Positions 8,521-17,849 of a stretch of 64,000 nt of DNA are shown piece by piece; the stretch's first letter is position 1, and each line of letters begins with the position of its first letter. The DNA is taken from NCBI RefSeq assembly GCF_003269295.1, contig NZ_QLTT01000001.1, positions 1,755,635 to 1,819,634 on the forward strand, written 5' to 3'. The position numbers were made by a program, and so were the translations under genes. Under the pieces are notes generated by a model, which was not told the origin of the DNA, did no database searches, and worked only from the letters and a program-made list of their open reading frames with translations. This DNA is from Lentzea atacamensis (GTDB lineage Bacteria > Actinomycetota > Actinomycetes > Mycobacteriales > Pseudonocardiaceae).

Positions 8521-9846
8521 GTGACCAACCTGCGACAACGCCATGTGACCATGATCGCCCTGGGGGGTGTGATCGGCGCCGGCCTCTTCGTAGGCACAGG
8601 AGCGGGCATCGCACTGGCGGGCCCAGCAGTCCTGATCTCCTTCGCCCTGGCCGGCCTGCTGGCCCTCCTCACAATGCGCATGCTGGGCGAAATGGCAGCA
8701 GAACACCCGAGCAGCGGCGCCTTCTCCGTCCACGCCGAAAAGGCGATCGGCCCCTGGGCAGGCTTCACCATCGGCTGGCTCTACTGGTGCGCGGTAGGAG
8801 TAGTGCTGGCCGTAGAAGCCACCGGCGCAGCAAAGATCGCCTCGAGCTGGATCCCAGCAGTCCCCCAATGGGCCTGGGTCCTGATCTTCATGTCAGCCCT
8901 GACCGCCATCAACCTCACCGACGTCCGCAACTTCGGCGAGTTCGAGTTCTGGTTCGCCGGCCTGAAAATCGCCGCGATCATCCTCTTCCTGGCCCTGGGC
9001 ACAGCCGCCATCGCAGGCCTGATCCCCACGGTCGACTCCCCAGGCCTCAGCAACCTCCACGACTTCCTCCCCAACGGCTGGAGCGGTGTACTGGCAGGCC
9101 TGATGGCGGTGGTGTTCGCGTTCGGCGGCCTTGAAGTGGTGACCATCGCCGCCGCGGAGGCCGAGGACCCGGAGCACGCCGTCGGCAAGGCCGTCCGCTC
9201 CTCCATCACCAGGTTGCTCGTCTTCTACCTGGGTTCGATGGCCGTGGTGGTGACGCTCCTCCCGTGGAACAGCTCAGAGGTGGGCGCCAGCCCCTACGTA
9301 GCAGTCCTCGACCACATCGGCATCCCGGCAGCCGGCCAGGTCATGAGCGTCGTCATCCTGATCGCCCTGCTGAGCGCCATCAACGCGACCCTGTACGGCG
9401 CCTCCCGCATGCTGTACTCGCTGGCCGAACGCGGTGAGGCCCCGAAAGCGTTGCTGAACAAGAAGAACGGCGTCCCCCGCAACGCGGTGCTGGCGTCCGT
9501 CACGTTCGGTTTCTTCTCGGTGCTGCTGAACTACCTCTGGCCGGACACGGTCTTCCTGTTGCTCCTGAACGCCGTGGGATCCGCGCTCCTCGTCCTCTGG
9601 GGGTTCATCGCGATCTCGCAGATCCGCCTGCGCCGCACCATCGCGAACCCGACGGTGCCGATGTGGGGCTATCCGTACCTCTCCTGGCTCACGCTGGCCG
9701 GCATCGTCGCGATCATCCTGCTGATGCTGAGCGACGAGCAGGCCCGTGGACAGATCCTGTCCACGGGCGTGCTCGTCGCCGTCATCGCGGCGGTCGGGCT
9801 CAGCAGGTCAGCTTCGCGCCGGCGAAGTCTCCGCGGTCGAACCTGA
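8521..9846 (+). CDS. APC family amino acid permease
   Basis: This 441-residue inner-membrane amino acid/proton symporter has about 12 hydrophobic helices. The N-terminus LRQRHVTMIALGGVIGAGLFVGTG is the classic first-helix signature of the GABA permease/AnsP branch, and GEMAAEHPSSGAFS is also typical. The GTG at 8521 follows a GGAGAG and starts right before this signature; the frame is open 17 codons further up. The specific amino acid is not readable. The last 47 bases overlap the end of the convergent GH27 gene. Confidence 0.88.
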   Translation: MTNLRQRHVTMIALGGVIGAGLFVGTGAGIALAGPAVLISFALAGLLALLTMRMLGEMAAEHPSSGAFSVHAEKAIGPWAGFTIGWLYWCAVGVVLAVEATGAAKIASSWIPAVPQWAWVLIFMSALTAINLTDVRNFGEFEFWFAGLKIAAIILFLALGTAAIAGLIPTVDSPGLSNLHDFLPNGWSGVLAGLMAVVFAFGGLEVVTIAAAEAEDPEHAVGKAVRSSITRLLVFYLGSMAVVVTLLPWNSSEVGASPYVAVLDHIGIPAAGQVMSVVILIALLSAINATLYGASRMLYSLAERGEAPKALLNKKNGVPRNAVLASVTFGFFSVLLNYLWPDTVFLLLLNAVGSALLVLWGFIAISQIRLRRTIANPTVPMWGYPYLSWLTLAGIVAIILLMLSDEQARGQILSTGVLVAVIAAVGLSRSASRRRSLRGRT

Positions 9847-11800
9847 CGCCGTCACCGCTGTCGTTGACGACGAGCCGCAGGAACTTGGCGCCCTGCAGGG
9901 ATCCGGAGATCGACACCGCGTCGTCCTTCCACGTGCGCAGGCCGCTGGAGGCCACGCGCGTGCCGTCCGCCCAGATCTCGAAGATCGCCGAGCCCTGCTG
10001 GTTCACGTCGCGCTCGTCGTCGATGCCGACGTCGGACGAGAACGACGTGCAACGCCCGCCCACGTACAGAATCAGTTCGGCGTTGGCGTGCGTGCCTAGG
10101 CCCTTTTCGTAGGTCTTGCCGTTGATGGTCAGCGTCTTGCCGTCACCACCGACGTAGCCGCCGTTGGACCTGTCCCGCTCGACAGGCCCGTAGCCGCTGC
10201 GTTCGGTGGTGAACGTGACGTCGCTGGCCCACAGCGAACCACCGGGCGGCGGCGCGACCGGCACCAGCGCCGGCGAGGTCACCGGGCGGGTCAGCTTTCC
10301 GCGGCCGACCCATGTGGCGCCCAGCGAGCCGTTCAGGACGTGCGTACCCGGCACGGCCCCGGCCGGTGGTGTCACTTTCCACTTGCTCTGCACCGACTGC
10401 GATGTCAGCAACACGGGAGCGCGCTCGGAGGAGAGCTTCTCCACCTTCCACCCGGCGGGCGCCCTGAACGTCGTGGACGCGTCCAGCACCGGGATCGGCG
10501 CCTGGTTGGTCGCGGTCACCGTGGCCACGAACGGCTCGCCGGCCGGGGTGATCGTGCTCGGGATGCCCGCGTACTGCTGCGCGATGTCGAGCGAGGTGTC
10601 GATCGCGGGCTCGTGCTGGTACCAGTCCTGCGACGCCTTCACCCGGAAGATCGCGGTGCCGTGCGGCGGCAGCGACGCGGAGATCTTGCCGGCGGACTGG
10701 AAGTTCTTGTGCTGCCACAGATCCCGCACGGTGTAACCGACACTGCGCGGCAGCCCGATTTCGCGGGCTGTGGTGGAGATCGTCGCGTTCACCTCGGACT
10801 CGTTGAACAGCGCCACCGCCTTGTCGCCGTTGGCCAGGGGCTTCACGAACACCCAGTGCCCGTCCTTCTGGTAGATCACCTTGCCCTGGACGCCCAGCCT
10901 GTCCTGGTTGATCGCGATGATCTCCTTGTTGCGCAGGATGTCGAGGTGCTCCGGCGAGATCTTGCGCAGGTCCGCGCCGATCAGCAGCGGTGCCGCCATG
11001 ATCGACCACAGCGCGAAGTGGCTCTGGTACTCGGTCGTCGTCTGCTTGCCGTTGCCGACTTCCAGCATGTCGGGGTCGTTCCAGTGGCCGGGGCCGGCAT
11101 AGGCGTCCAGCGGCGCGTTGAGCTTGATGATCTCGACGGTCTTGGACCAGGTGTCGTTGATGTCGCCGGTGGTGCGCCACAGGTGACCGACGCCCTTGCC
11201 CCACTCCCACGGCTTGTTCTGGCCCCACTCGCAGATCGAATAGACGATCGGGCGGCCGGTCTTCTTCAGTGCGTCACGCATCTTCGTGTAGCGCTCGAGT
11301 GCCGGACGGCCCTCGTTGTTGCAGTTGTCGTACTTGAGGTAGTCGACGCCCCAGTCCGCGAACGTCTGCGCGTCGATCTCCTCGTGGTCCAACGAGCCGG
11401 GCATCGTCTTCGCGCACGTCAGGGTGCCCGCGCTGGTGTAGATGCCGAACTTGAGGCCGCGGGCGTGGATGTAGTCGGCGAGCGCCTTCATGCCGCTGGG
11501 GAACCGGGTCGGGTGGTTGCGCAGCCGGCCCGTCGCCGGGTCGCGGGTGAGGTCGGCCCAGCAGTCGTCGACGTTCACGTACTGGTAGCCGACGTCCTTC
11601 AACCCCTTGGACACGAAGATGTCCGCCATGTCGCGGATCATCTGCTCGTTGATGTCGCAGCCGGTGGTGTTCCAGTTGTTGAACCCCATCGGCGGTGTCA
11701 GTGCCAGCGCCGGATCGACGGCCGGGCCCGGATCGGCCTGAGCCGCCGGTGCCGCCACGGAGGCGGCGACGAGCGCCAGCGCCGTCAGCAGAGATCTCAC
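9800..11800 (-). CDS. secreted GH27 alpha-galactosidase with NEW3 and NPCBM domains
   Basis: This 666-residue exported enzyme hydrolyses terminal alpha-galactosides by the retaining mechanism. A signal peptide spans about 1-22. The GH27 barrel follows (about 30-310) with YQYVNVDDCW, the nucleophile D158 in YLKYDNC, and the acid/base D213 in TTGDINDTW. Then come a beta-sandwich, an alpha-galactosidase-associated NEW3-type domain (about 400-510) and a C-terminal NPCBM carbohydrate-binding module (about 525-666). The GTG start overlaps the stop of the lyase gene (GTGA), so it is the third gene of a polysaccharide-degradation operon. The open frame upstream of 11800 is antisense of the lyase frame. 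Confidence 0.9.
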   Translation of the reverse strand: MRSLLTALALVAASVAAPAAQADPGPAVDPALALTPPMGFNNWNTTGCDINEQMIRDMADIFVSKGLKDVGYQYVNVDDCWADLTRDPATGRLRNHPTRFPSGMKALADYIHARGLKFGIYTSAGTLTCAKTMPGSLDHEEIDAQTFADWGVDYLKYDNCNNEGRPALERYTKMRDALKKTGRPIVYSICEWGQNKPWEWGKGVGHLWRTTGDINDTWSKTVEIIKLNAPLDAYAGPGHWNDPDMLEVGNGKQTTTEYQSHFALWSIMAAPLLIGADLRKISPEHLDILRNKEIIAINQDRLGVQGKVIYQKDGHWVFVKPLANGDKAVALFNESEVNATISTTAREIGLPRSVGYTVRDLWQHKNFQSAGKISASLPPHGTAIFRVKASQDWYQHEPAIDTSLDIAQQYAGIPSTITPAGEPFVATVTATNQAPIPVLDASTTFRAPAGWKVEKLSSERAPVLLTSQSVQSKWKVTPPAGAVPGTHVLNGSLGATWVGRGKLTRPVTSPALVPVAPPPGGSLWASDVTFTTERSGYGPVERDRSNGGYVGGDGKTLTINGKTYEKGLGTHANAELILYVGGRCTSFSSDVGIDDERDVNQQGSAIFEIWADGTRVASSGLRTWKDDAVSISGSLQGAKFLRLVVNDSGDGVRFDRGDFAGAKLTC

Positions 11801-12579
11801 TCCCACTTGTAACCCCTGTAGTTGCGGATGAGCTGATAGGTGTTCTGCAGGCCGGAGCTCTCGATGCTCCGGTAGATGCCCCACTTCGGGCGCAGGTAGT
11901 TCTTGTCCCGCCACAGGTCGACGGCCGTCGTGCGGCCCTGGCCGACGACCGTGCCCGCGTCCTTGAAGAGCCACGCGAGGTGGCCGCCGCTGTTCGACGC
12001 CTTGCACTCGAACTCGACGTCGATCCACTTGTTCTGCAACGGTGTCCAGTCGCCGACGACGTGCTCGGTGTTGGCGTCGTTGTCCCGCAACGTGAGGATC
12101 GTCAGCGTCGGCTTGTCCTTCATCCGCGGCGTGAGTGTCCACAGTGGACCACCGACGTCCTGCACCTTCATCTGCATGATGTGCGTGAAGCGGGTCGTGG
12201 CGGTGAGCGAGGACGGCCAGAACGCCTGGTAGGTGATCTTCCAGGTCTGATCCTTGCCGATCTTGTGCGTGGTGCCGCCCGACCGCATGCCCTTGGACTC
12301 GTTGCGCTGCCGGTCGGAACCGTCGCGGTCGCGGGTGTGCATGTCGAACCGCCAGTGGTCGCCCTCGACGTAGATGTGCTTCACGCCGCCGTGCGAACCC
12401 GCGCGGTCGTCCTCCAAGCCCTCGAACGCCCTCAGGCCGTCACCGGACGGTGTCGGGTTCCACTTCAGCGCCCAGGCGGCCTCGATCACCGGATCCGCGT
12501 ACGCGGGCCGGGTCAGGCCCAGCGCCAGTGCCCCCGCGGCGCCGAGTTTCACGGCGCCGCGACGGGAGAGTTCTGCCAT
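11797..12579 (-). CDS. Tat-exported polysaccharide lyase (heparin-lyase-I-like fold)
   Basis: This 260-residue protein starts with a twin-arginine signal (SRRGAVKLG, residues 5-13; cleavage near AYA-DP). The body matches the bacterial polysaccharide lyase domain of the heparin lyase I type, a beta-jelly-roll that cleaves uronic-acid-containing glycans by beta-elimination. Visible marks are DRQRNESKG, WKITYQAFWPSS, FTHIMQMK and the terminal NTYQLIRNYRGYKWE. The true substrate (glucuronan, alginate, pectin) cannot be told. It sits between the GH95-like and GH27 genes, which points to a mixed uronic acid/galactose/fucose polymer. Confidence 0.7.
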   Translation of the reverse strand: MAELSRRGAVKLGAAGALALGLTRPAYADPVIEAAWALKWNPTPSGDGLRAFEGLEDDRAGSHGGVKHIYVEGDHWRFDMHTRDRDGSDRQRNESKGMRSGGTTHKIGKDQTWKITYQAFWPSSLTATTRFTHIMQMKVQDVGGPLWTLTPRMKDKPTLTILTLRDNDANTEHVVGDWTPLQNKWIDVEFECKASNSGGHLAWLFKDAGTVVGQGRTTAVDLWRDKNYLRPKWGIYRSIESSGLQNTYQLIRNYRGYKWE

Positions 12580-12626
12580 CGTCTGCCTCCTTCGGAAATC
12601 TCTCCTTCGGTGGCGGCGGGTGACGA

Positions 12627-15437
12627 TCAGGCTTTGGGCTTCTCCAAGGTGATCGCGAAGACGTGCAGGCGCGGCCCGCCCGTCTTGGGCAGGATGACGG
12701 CGGCGAGTTGCTGGGCGGCATCCAGCTCGATCGTCTGGTGGAAGATCGACACCTGTTTCTGCACGGGACCCGACGGCGTGTGCATCAGCGTGGTGGCGAC
12801 GGGTTCAGACTCGCCGAACTGCGGCCGCTGCTGCCAGGCCGTCACCCGGAACCGCACAGGCACAGAGCCGCCGGCGTAGCTGACCGCGCCGTTCGCGTCG
12901 ACGTTGCCGGTGTCCGCGGCCGCGAGCAGGTGCAGCTTCACGTACTTCCCGGCGGGGACGGCGAGTGTCTGCCCGTTGGCGATGACGTTGTTCTTGCTGG
13001 CCTCGTCGCCGTTGTGGAACTCGAACAGGATGCCGTCGTCGGTCACCGAACCCGTCTGCGGCAACTGCGCGGCGGGGTAGGTGTTGCCGAGGCCGTCGAA
13101 GTCGCCGTCACGGCTGGTGAACTCGTTGGAGAGACCGTCGTTGTCGAGCGCCGCGCTGATGTCCACCGGCACCGCGCTGCCACCGGGCGGCAACGCGGGC
13201 AGGCCCCAGCGCCTGGCGGGCTCGGTGATCCGGACTGGCGCGATGGTGAAGTCGCGCTCGCCCTTCGCGTGGATCAACGCTTCCTGGCCGCGCTCGAGCT
13301 CGAGCTCGACGACGCCGTCCTGGACGCGCCACTTCGAGCAGCCGCGGACACGCAGAGGTCCTTCGATGCCCGTGCGGATGCGGCACGGCTGACCGGCTTC
13401 GCTGTGCACGCGCACGAACCGCGTCCTGCCCTCGCGCCGGACCGCGCTGATCAGGAACGCGCCCTCGGTCCTGGTGTCGTGGATCGTGACGTCCCGCCAC
13501 ACCGGCGGCACCGCCGGGAAGATCCGGATCAGGCCGCCCCAGCTCTGGATCAGCATGTCCTGCAACGACTTCGCCGCGGAGAGAGGCGTCTCGATCACCG
13601 GGCCTGCCTCGAAGTACATCGTGTTGGGCTGGGCGAAGCGGGCCACGAACTCCCGCAGGTACCGGAGCGCCTCGTCGCCGCGGGTCATCTGAGCCGCGAT
13701 CGAAGCGGCACCGGTGAAGGTGAAGCCGCGCAACGACCCCTCGAAGCTCAGCCAGTGCTTCAGCGAGCGTTCGATGAGGTCACGACGTTCCGGTTGCTCC
13801 CAGTTGACCTCGTGCAACGGGTAGACCGCGAGCATGTGCGAGTAGTGCCGGTGCGACTTCGCGAACGGCACCCCGGCCCCGATCATGAACCCGCCCGCGT
13901 CCGCCGGGTACTCGACGAGCTGGTCGAGCACCTCCTGCCACTTCGGCGCCAGCGGGTCGTCGATCCTGAGGATCTTCGCGCTGTCGATGAGCGTCCGGCA
14001 CGACCAGCGCAGCAACGCGAGGTCGTAGTTGCAGTCCGGCGCGACACCGTACTCGGGCGAGTAGGTGGGCAGCAGGTGCAGCTTGCCGTCGTTGCCCCTG
14101 CGCAGAAAGTGCAGGTAGTAGTTGGTGGATCTGCGCAGAACCGGGAAGACGGTGTCCCTGAGGATCCGTTCGTCCATGGTGTGCCGGTAGCTGAGCCACG
14201 CGTTGTGCAGCAGCCACGGCAGGTTCCCGATCTCCGGGTCCGGCGACGGATGCAGCGGCGAGCCGACGAACCCGGCGTCCTGGAACGTCGGGTCTGTGCT
14301 GCGCCGCAACCCCATCGAGTCGGCGCGGAACTCCGGCCTCAACGCGTCGACCAGGATCTGCCGGTGTTGCGAGATCGTGCGCGGGATCGGGTCCAGTTCG
14401 AGGTGGTTCGACGCGAGCACGGGCCAGTACTCGAGCTGGGCGTTGAGGTTGAACCACACCGACGGCCACGGCGTCGGCTCCAGCCACGGCCCGGTGGTGG
14501 GCATGATCGGTGCTTCTCTTCGCGCGCCCGACGCGAGCTTGTACAGCTGGATCCAGTAGAAGCTCTGCATCAACGCGTCCGGCACCGACACGAAGCTCTT
14601 GCGGTAGAAGCGTTGCCACCACCGCCGGTGCTGGTACCGCAGCACCTCCGGCACCGGCGCCCTGGTCACCGCGTCCCGCACCGCCGTCTCGGCGGTCCGA
14701 TCCGGATATGAGTGGTCCACCGACAGCAGCAACTCCGTGCGGCCGCGGAGCTTCCTGATCCGGAACGCCGTGGCGGTCTGGCCGCCCGCGACCATCTCCT
14801 GGGTGACGAACGTGAGGCCGTTCTCGGTGCGGGTGACCGGCTTGGGGTTGGGAGGCAGCGTCGCGGGCGGTGGCTCGCGGATGACGCGCGGGCTCACCGC
14901 GTCCAGCGCCAGGAACTCCAGCCCGAAGTCCTTCTCGCCGCTCGTCGGCCGCACTTCCAGGTGCAGCAACGACTTCTCGGCGTGCACGAACGCCCTGACC
15001 GCCAGCTCACCCACATCCGTGACGATCTTGCCGCGCAGCTCGGCGTGCCACAGGTCGAGCCTGAGGTCGACGCCGGCGATCTTGCCCCGCGGCGTCAGCA
15101 GGACACGTCCGACCGGCAGCCGCGCCACTCCCCACTCGTTCCCGAACTGGGGCCGGTGGTCCTGCACCTCCGCGTGGTCGACGGTGAACCTGATGGCGTT
15201 CGCGCCTGGTTCGCGGTAGACAGCGGAGGCGAGAAAACCGTTGCCCAGGAACGGGCCCTCGTACCAGGCGCGCGGGATCCGCTGCCACACCAGGTCCTGC
15301 TCACCGAGGAACCGCTCCCAGTCGATCCTCGTGGCGCACCCGGCGACCGGAGGGTCCGCGTTCGCCCTCACCGGCAACGCCGTGAGCGCCGCCCCAGCCA
15401 CAACCCCACCGAACAGCCCCCGCCGCGACAGCTCCAC
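12627..15437 (-). CDS. Tat-exported GH95-like glycoside hydrolase
   Basis: This 936-residue enzyme has a twin-arginine signal (SRRGLFGG, residues 4-11). The N-terminal sandwich contains WYEGPFLGNGFLAS and the middle is a long helical (alpha/alpha)6 barrel (about 290-690; YWIQLYKLASGAR, NAQLEYWPVLASNH, LLPTYSPEYGVAPDCNYDLALL). This arrangement fits GH95 alpha-L-fucosidases/galactosidases. The last 200 residues look like a beta-sandwich appended domain. It heads the three-gene operon; 47 bases separate it from the lyase. GH95 is a good guess, but related GH65-clan families have the same layout. Function is extracellular. Confidence 0.65.
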   Translation of the reverse strand: MELSRRGLFGGVVAGAALTALPVRANADPPVAGCATRIDWERFLGEQDLVWQRIPRAWYEGPFLGNGFLASAVYREPGANAIRFTVDHAEVQDHRPQFGNEWGVARLPVGRVLLTPRGKIAGVDLRLDLWHAELRGKIVTDVGELAVRAFVHAEKSLLHLEVRPTSGEKDFGLEFLALDAVSPRVIREPPPATLPPNPKPVTRTENGLTFVTQEMVAGGQTATAFRIRKLRGRTELLLSVDHSYPDRTAETAVRDAVTRAPVPEVLRYQHRRWWQRFYRKSFVSVPDALMQSFYWIQLYKLASGARREAPIMPTTGPWLEPTPWPSVWFNLNAQLEYWPVLASNHLELDPIPRTISQHRQILVDALRPEFRADSMGLRRSTDPTFQDAGFVGSPLHPSPDPEIGNLPWLLHNAWLSYRHTMDERILRDTVFPVLRRSTNYYLHFLRRGNDGKLHLLPTYSPEYGVAPDCNYDLALLRWSCRTLIDSAKILRIDDPLAPKWQEVLDQLVEYPADAGGFMIGAGVPFAKSHRHYSHMLAVYPLHEVNWEQPERRDLIERSLKHWLSFEGSLRGFTFTGAASIAAQMTRGDEALRYLREFVARFAQPNTMYFEAGPVIETPLSAAKSLQDMLIQSWGGLIRIFPAVPPVWRDVTIHDTRTEGAFLISAVRREGRTRFVRVHSEAGQPCRIRTGIEGPLRVRGCSKWRVQDGVVELELERGQEALIHAKGERDFTIAPVRITEPARRWGLPALPPGGSAVPVDISAALDNDGLSNEFTSRDGDFDGLGNTYPAAQLPQTGSVTDDGILFEFHNGDEASKNNVIANGQTLAVPAGKYVKLHLLAAADTGNVDANGAVSYAGGSVPVRFRVTAWQQRPQFGESEPVATTLMHTPSGPVQKQVSIFHQTIELDAAQQLAAVILPKTGGPRLHVFAITLEKPKA

Positions 15438-15602
15438 AGAACACCCTTCAGGTCCGCGGCGGCTGCGAACAAAAGATCGGAGGTGTACCTACGCTCGCAG
15501 CCTAGGACGGCCCACAGAGGCGGTCAAGACCAGTCAAGCGTCGGATGAAACCGTTTACCGCGAGCAGTAGCCTGGCTACCGCCGCGAACTTTGGAGGATG
15601 CC

Positions 15603-16781
15603 GTGATAGCGCGTTCCTACCCGTTCGGTCCGGTGGACGGGCTCGAGATCGACCCGATGTACGCCCGTCTGCGTGACGACGAGCCGCTCGCCCGCGTCAA
15701 GCTCCCGCACGGCGAAGAAGGCTGGCTGCTCACCAGGTACGACGACGTCCGCTTGGCGCTCGGCGATCCGCGGTTCAGCCTCGCGCAGGCCGCCGTCCGC
15801 GACACGCCCCGGATGGGCCCGCAGCGGATTGGCGCGATCCTGACCGACCTCGACCCGCCGGACCACACCCGGTTGCGTCGTCTGCTGGCGCACGCGTTCA
15901 CCGTGCGTCGGGTCGAACAGCTGCGGGCCGGTGCCGAACGGATCGCCGGCGAGCTGCTGGACGAGATGGAGAAGGCCGGCCCACCGGCCGATCTCGTGAC
16001 GGCGTACGCGGTTCCGTTGCCGGGGCTGATGGTCTGCGACCTGCTCGGCGTGCCCTACACCGACCGCGACCACTTCCAGGACCTGGCCGCAGCGTTCATG
16101 TCGATCACGGCGATGACCGACGAGGAGAAGCTGTCACGGCTGGGCGAGCCCGCCGCCTACCTCTCCGGGCTCGCCGACCAGCGGCGCGAGCACCAGGAGG
16201 ACGACCTCATCAGCGCGCTGGTGGTGGCGCAGGAGGAAGGCGACCGGCTCACCGCCGACGAGCTGGTGCAGCTCACGGTGCTGCTGCTCGGTGCCGGTTA
16301 CGACTCCACCGCGGCCCACATCGCCAACTCGGTGTACACGCTGCTGCAGTTCCCCGGCCAGGCCGAGCTGCTCCGCTCGGACCCGGAGCTGATGCCCGCC
16401 GCCGTGGAGGAGCTGCTGCGCTGGATCCCGGCGCAGGAGATCAGCGACATCCTGCCGCGGTACGCGCTGGAGGACGTGGAACTGAGCGGCGGCACCGTGC
16501 AGGCGGGCGAACCCGTGCTGCTCGCCAAGCATGCCGCCAACCGCGATCCGCGCCAGTACCCCGACCCCGACCGGTTCGACGTGACGCGCAACGCCAAAGG
16601 ACACCTGACGTTCGGGCACGGGCCGCACCACTGCATCGGCGCGCAGCTCGCGCGGATGGACCTGCAGGTCGCGCTGACGGCGATCCTCGATCGGTTCCCG
16701 GGACTGCGGCTGGCCGGCGACGTGCCATGGCGGACCGGCTTGGCCATGCGAGGTCCGCTGGCCATGGCGGTCGCCTGGTGA
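15603..16781 (+). CDS. cytochrome P450
   Basis: This 392-residue bacterial class I P450 has the haem-thiolate cysteine at about 344 in FGHGPHHCIGAQLAR. The I-helix oxygen-binding stretch reads GAGYDSTAAH, with the Ser in place of the usual Thr-Thr pair start, and the ExxR is in EELLR. A GTG at 15603 with the Shine-Dalgarno TTGGAGG 5-6 bases before it was chosen; a TTG four codons up is also open. No ferredoxin or ferredoxin reductase is adjacent, so electron partners are encoded elsewhere. No pathway context is visible: neighbours are the glycan operon and a GNAT gene. The substrate is unknown. Confidence 0.9.
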   Translation: MIARSYPFGPVDGLEIDPMYARLRDDEPLARVKLPHGEEGWLLTRYDDVRLALGDPRFSLAQAAVRDTPRMGPQRIGAILTDLDPPDHTRLRRLLAHAFTVRRVEQLRAGAERIAGELLDEMEKAGPPADLVTAYAVPLPGLMVCDLLGVPYTDRDHFQDLAAAFMSITAMTDEEKLSRLGEPAAYLSGLADQRREHQEDDLISALVVAQEEGDRLTADELVQLTVLLLGAGYDSTAAHIANSVYTLLQFPGQAELLRSDPELMPAAVEELLRWIPAQEISDILPRYALEDVELSGGTVQAGEPVLLAKHAANRDPRQYPDPDRFDVTRNAKGHLTFGHGPHHCIGAQLARMDLQVALTAILDRFPGLRLAGDVPWRTGLAMRGPLAMAVAW

Positions 16782-16877
16782 TCAGCCGTTGACGTTCTTG
16801 AGCCGGGCGGCCTTGTACCTGCCGTTCGGCTCAAGGCCGTACTTCAGCGGACGGTGGTCGGTGCGCGTTGCAGCATC
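16782..16877 (-). pseudogene. orphan C-terminal coding fragment
   Basis: Directly behind the P450 stop, the minus strand carries a 31-codon open stretch ending in TGA that reads like a genuine protein tail (key part DHRPLKYGLEPNGRYKAARL, then KNVNG). It has no start codon and is bounded upstream by an in-frame stop. Its codon use is gene-like. The most economical reading is the remnant of a gene truncated by deletion. The parent family is not recognised. Confidence 0.4.
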
Positions 16878-16948
16878 TCACCCCTGCTGACCTGCTCGGA
16901 CGGTGCTGTGGGAGCACCGACGAGTGCGAACGCCAGGAATGCGGCGAG

Positions 16949-16990
16949 CACCACTGAAATGGATTTCAGGTAGCACCGACTTCAGTGGTG
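16949..16990 (-). terminator. hairpin after the GNAT gene
   Basis: Perfect 10-base arms caccactgaa (16949-16958) and ttcagtggtg (16981-16990) lie 16 bases beyond the GNAT stop. An alternative smaller hairpin (tgaaat/atttca) is nested inside, so two mutually exclusive folds are possible. Confidence 0.5.
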
Positions 16991-17006
16991 AGTCGTCCGT
17001 GGACGA

Positions 17007-17510
17007 TCACCCGCTGTTCGCCGGCAGGTCGCGCTGGTACCAAGTGCCCGACTTGCCGCTGAGATCGGCAGGGGTGGCAGGACCGACCGGCACGAACCCG
17101 GCCTTGGTCAACACTTTCTGGGACGCGGCGTTGTCGTGGGAGACAGCGGCCCGCAGGGTGTGCAGGCCGTGCAGCGTTGTCGCCCTCCGGCACAGCTCCC
17201 GGACGGTCGCGGTCGCCACGCCGCGGCCGGCGACCCGCTCCGCGACCCGGTAGCCGAGTCCGGCGGTGCCGTCCTCCAGGTCGTACAGGTTGAACCTGCC
17301 GAGCACCGAGCCGTCCTCGGCGACGAGCACGTAGAAGGCGCAGATGCCAGCCTCCTGCTCGGCCAGCAAGGCGTTGTACCGCTCGGTGAACCGGTCGAAG
17401 AAGTCGTCGCCGCGGTCGGGGATCGAGGCGGCGAAGTAGGTGCGGTTCGCCAGTTCGAAGGCCAGGACCGCCGGGGCGTGGCCGGCGTGCAGCGTCTTCA
17501 GCTCGGGCAT
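17007..17510 (-). CDS. GNAT family N-acetyltransferase
   Basis: This 167-residue acetyl-CoA-dependent acetyltransferase is of the RimJ/RimL-like type. The acetyl-CoA pyrophosphate loop is seen as VAERVAGRGVATATVREL (about 93-110), followed by the typical NAASQKVLTKAGF motif (about 129-141). The acceptor (ribosomal protein, small molecule or drug) cannot be inferred. The ATG start is the only good one. It is followed by a hairpin and preceded by the XRE gene on the same strand, 31 bases away, so co-transcription is possible. Confidence 0.85.
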   Translation of the reverse strand: MPELKTLHAGHAPAVLAFELANRTYFAASIPDRGDDFFDRFTERYNALLAEQEAGICAFYVLVAEDGSVLGRFNLYDLEDGTAGLGYRVAERVAGRGVATATVRELCRRATTLHGLHTLRAAVSHDNAASQKVLTKAGFVPVGPATPADLSGKSGTWYQRDLPANSG

Positions 17511-17541
17511 GGCCGGACTCTACAAAGATCCCGCGGTGGCA

Positions 17542-17799
17542 CTAGGCCGAGCGGCTTTGCGGCGCCAGCACCTCGTTGATGGCGTCCAGCGAGATGCCCA
17601 GCGCACCGGCGAGGGCCGCGATGGTGAAGAACGACGGAGTCGGCGCGCGGCCGGTTTCGATCTTGCGGACGGTCTCGGCCGACAACCCGGCGCGGGCCGC
17701 GATCTCGACCATGCTCTCCTCGCCGCGGGCGTTCCGCAGCAACTGACCGAGCCGCCTGCCGCGCTCCCGTTCCAGCGACGTCAGGGGAATGCGCACCAT
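17542..17799 (-). CDS. XRE family HTH regulator
   Basis: This 85-residue DNA-binding protein has the helix-turn-helix in the region MVEIAARAGLSAETVRKIE (about 30-48), followed by GRAPTPSFFTIAALAGAL typical of Cro/CI-type domains. No effector domain is present. The ATG at 17799 was chosen since a -10 box (TAGAAT) ends 7 bases before it, meaning a leaderless message; the frame stays open for nine more codons upstream from a TTG. Targets are unknown; the GNAT gene downstream is a candidate. Confidence 0.82.
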   Translation of the reverse strand: MVRIPLTSLERERGRRLGQLLRNARGEESMVEIAARAGLSAETVRKIETGRAPTPSFFTIAALAGALGISLDAINEVLAPQSRSA

Positions 17800-17806
17800 G
17801 ACGCGG

Positions 17807-17812
17807 ATTCTA
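17807..17812 (-). promoter_or_regulatory. -10 element of leaderless XRE gene
   Basis: TAGAAT on the minus strand, 7 bases before the ATG at 17799, places the transcription start on or next to the start codon. A clean -35 at 17-18 bases is not evident. Confidence 0.5.
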
Positions 17813-17849
17813 CGCGAATCAGGCAAGTCAAGAGCCCCGCAAAACTCCG

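Noticed and set aside
15603..16781. P450 as a tailoring enzyme of the nearby glycan operon or of a natural product cluster
   Set aside because: It is separated from the glycan operon by its own promoter and has no redox partner or biosynthetic neighbours, so no pathway can be assigned.
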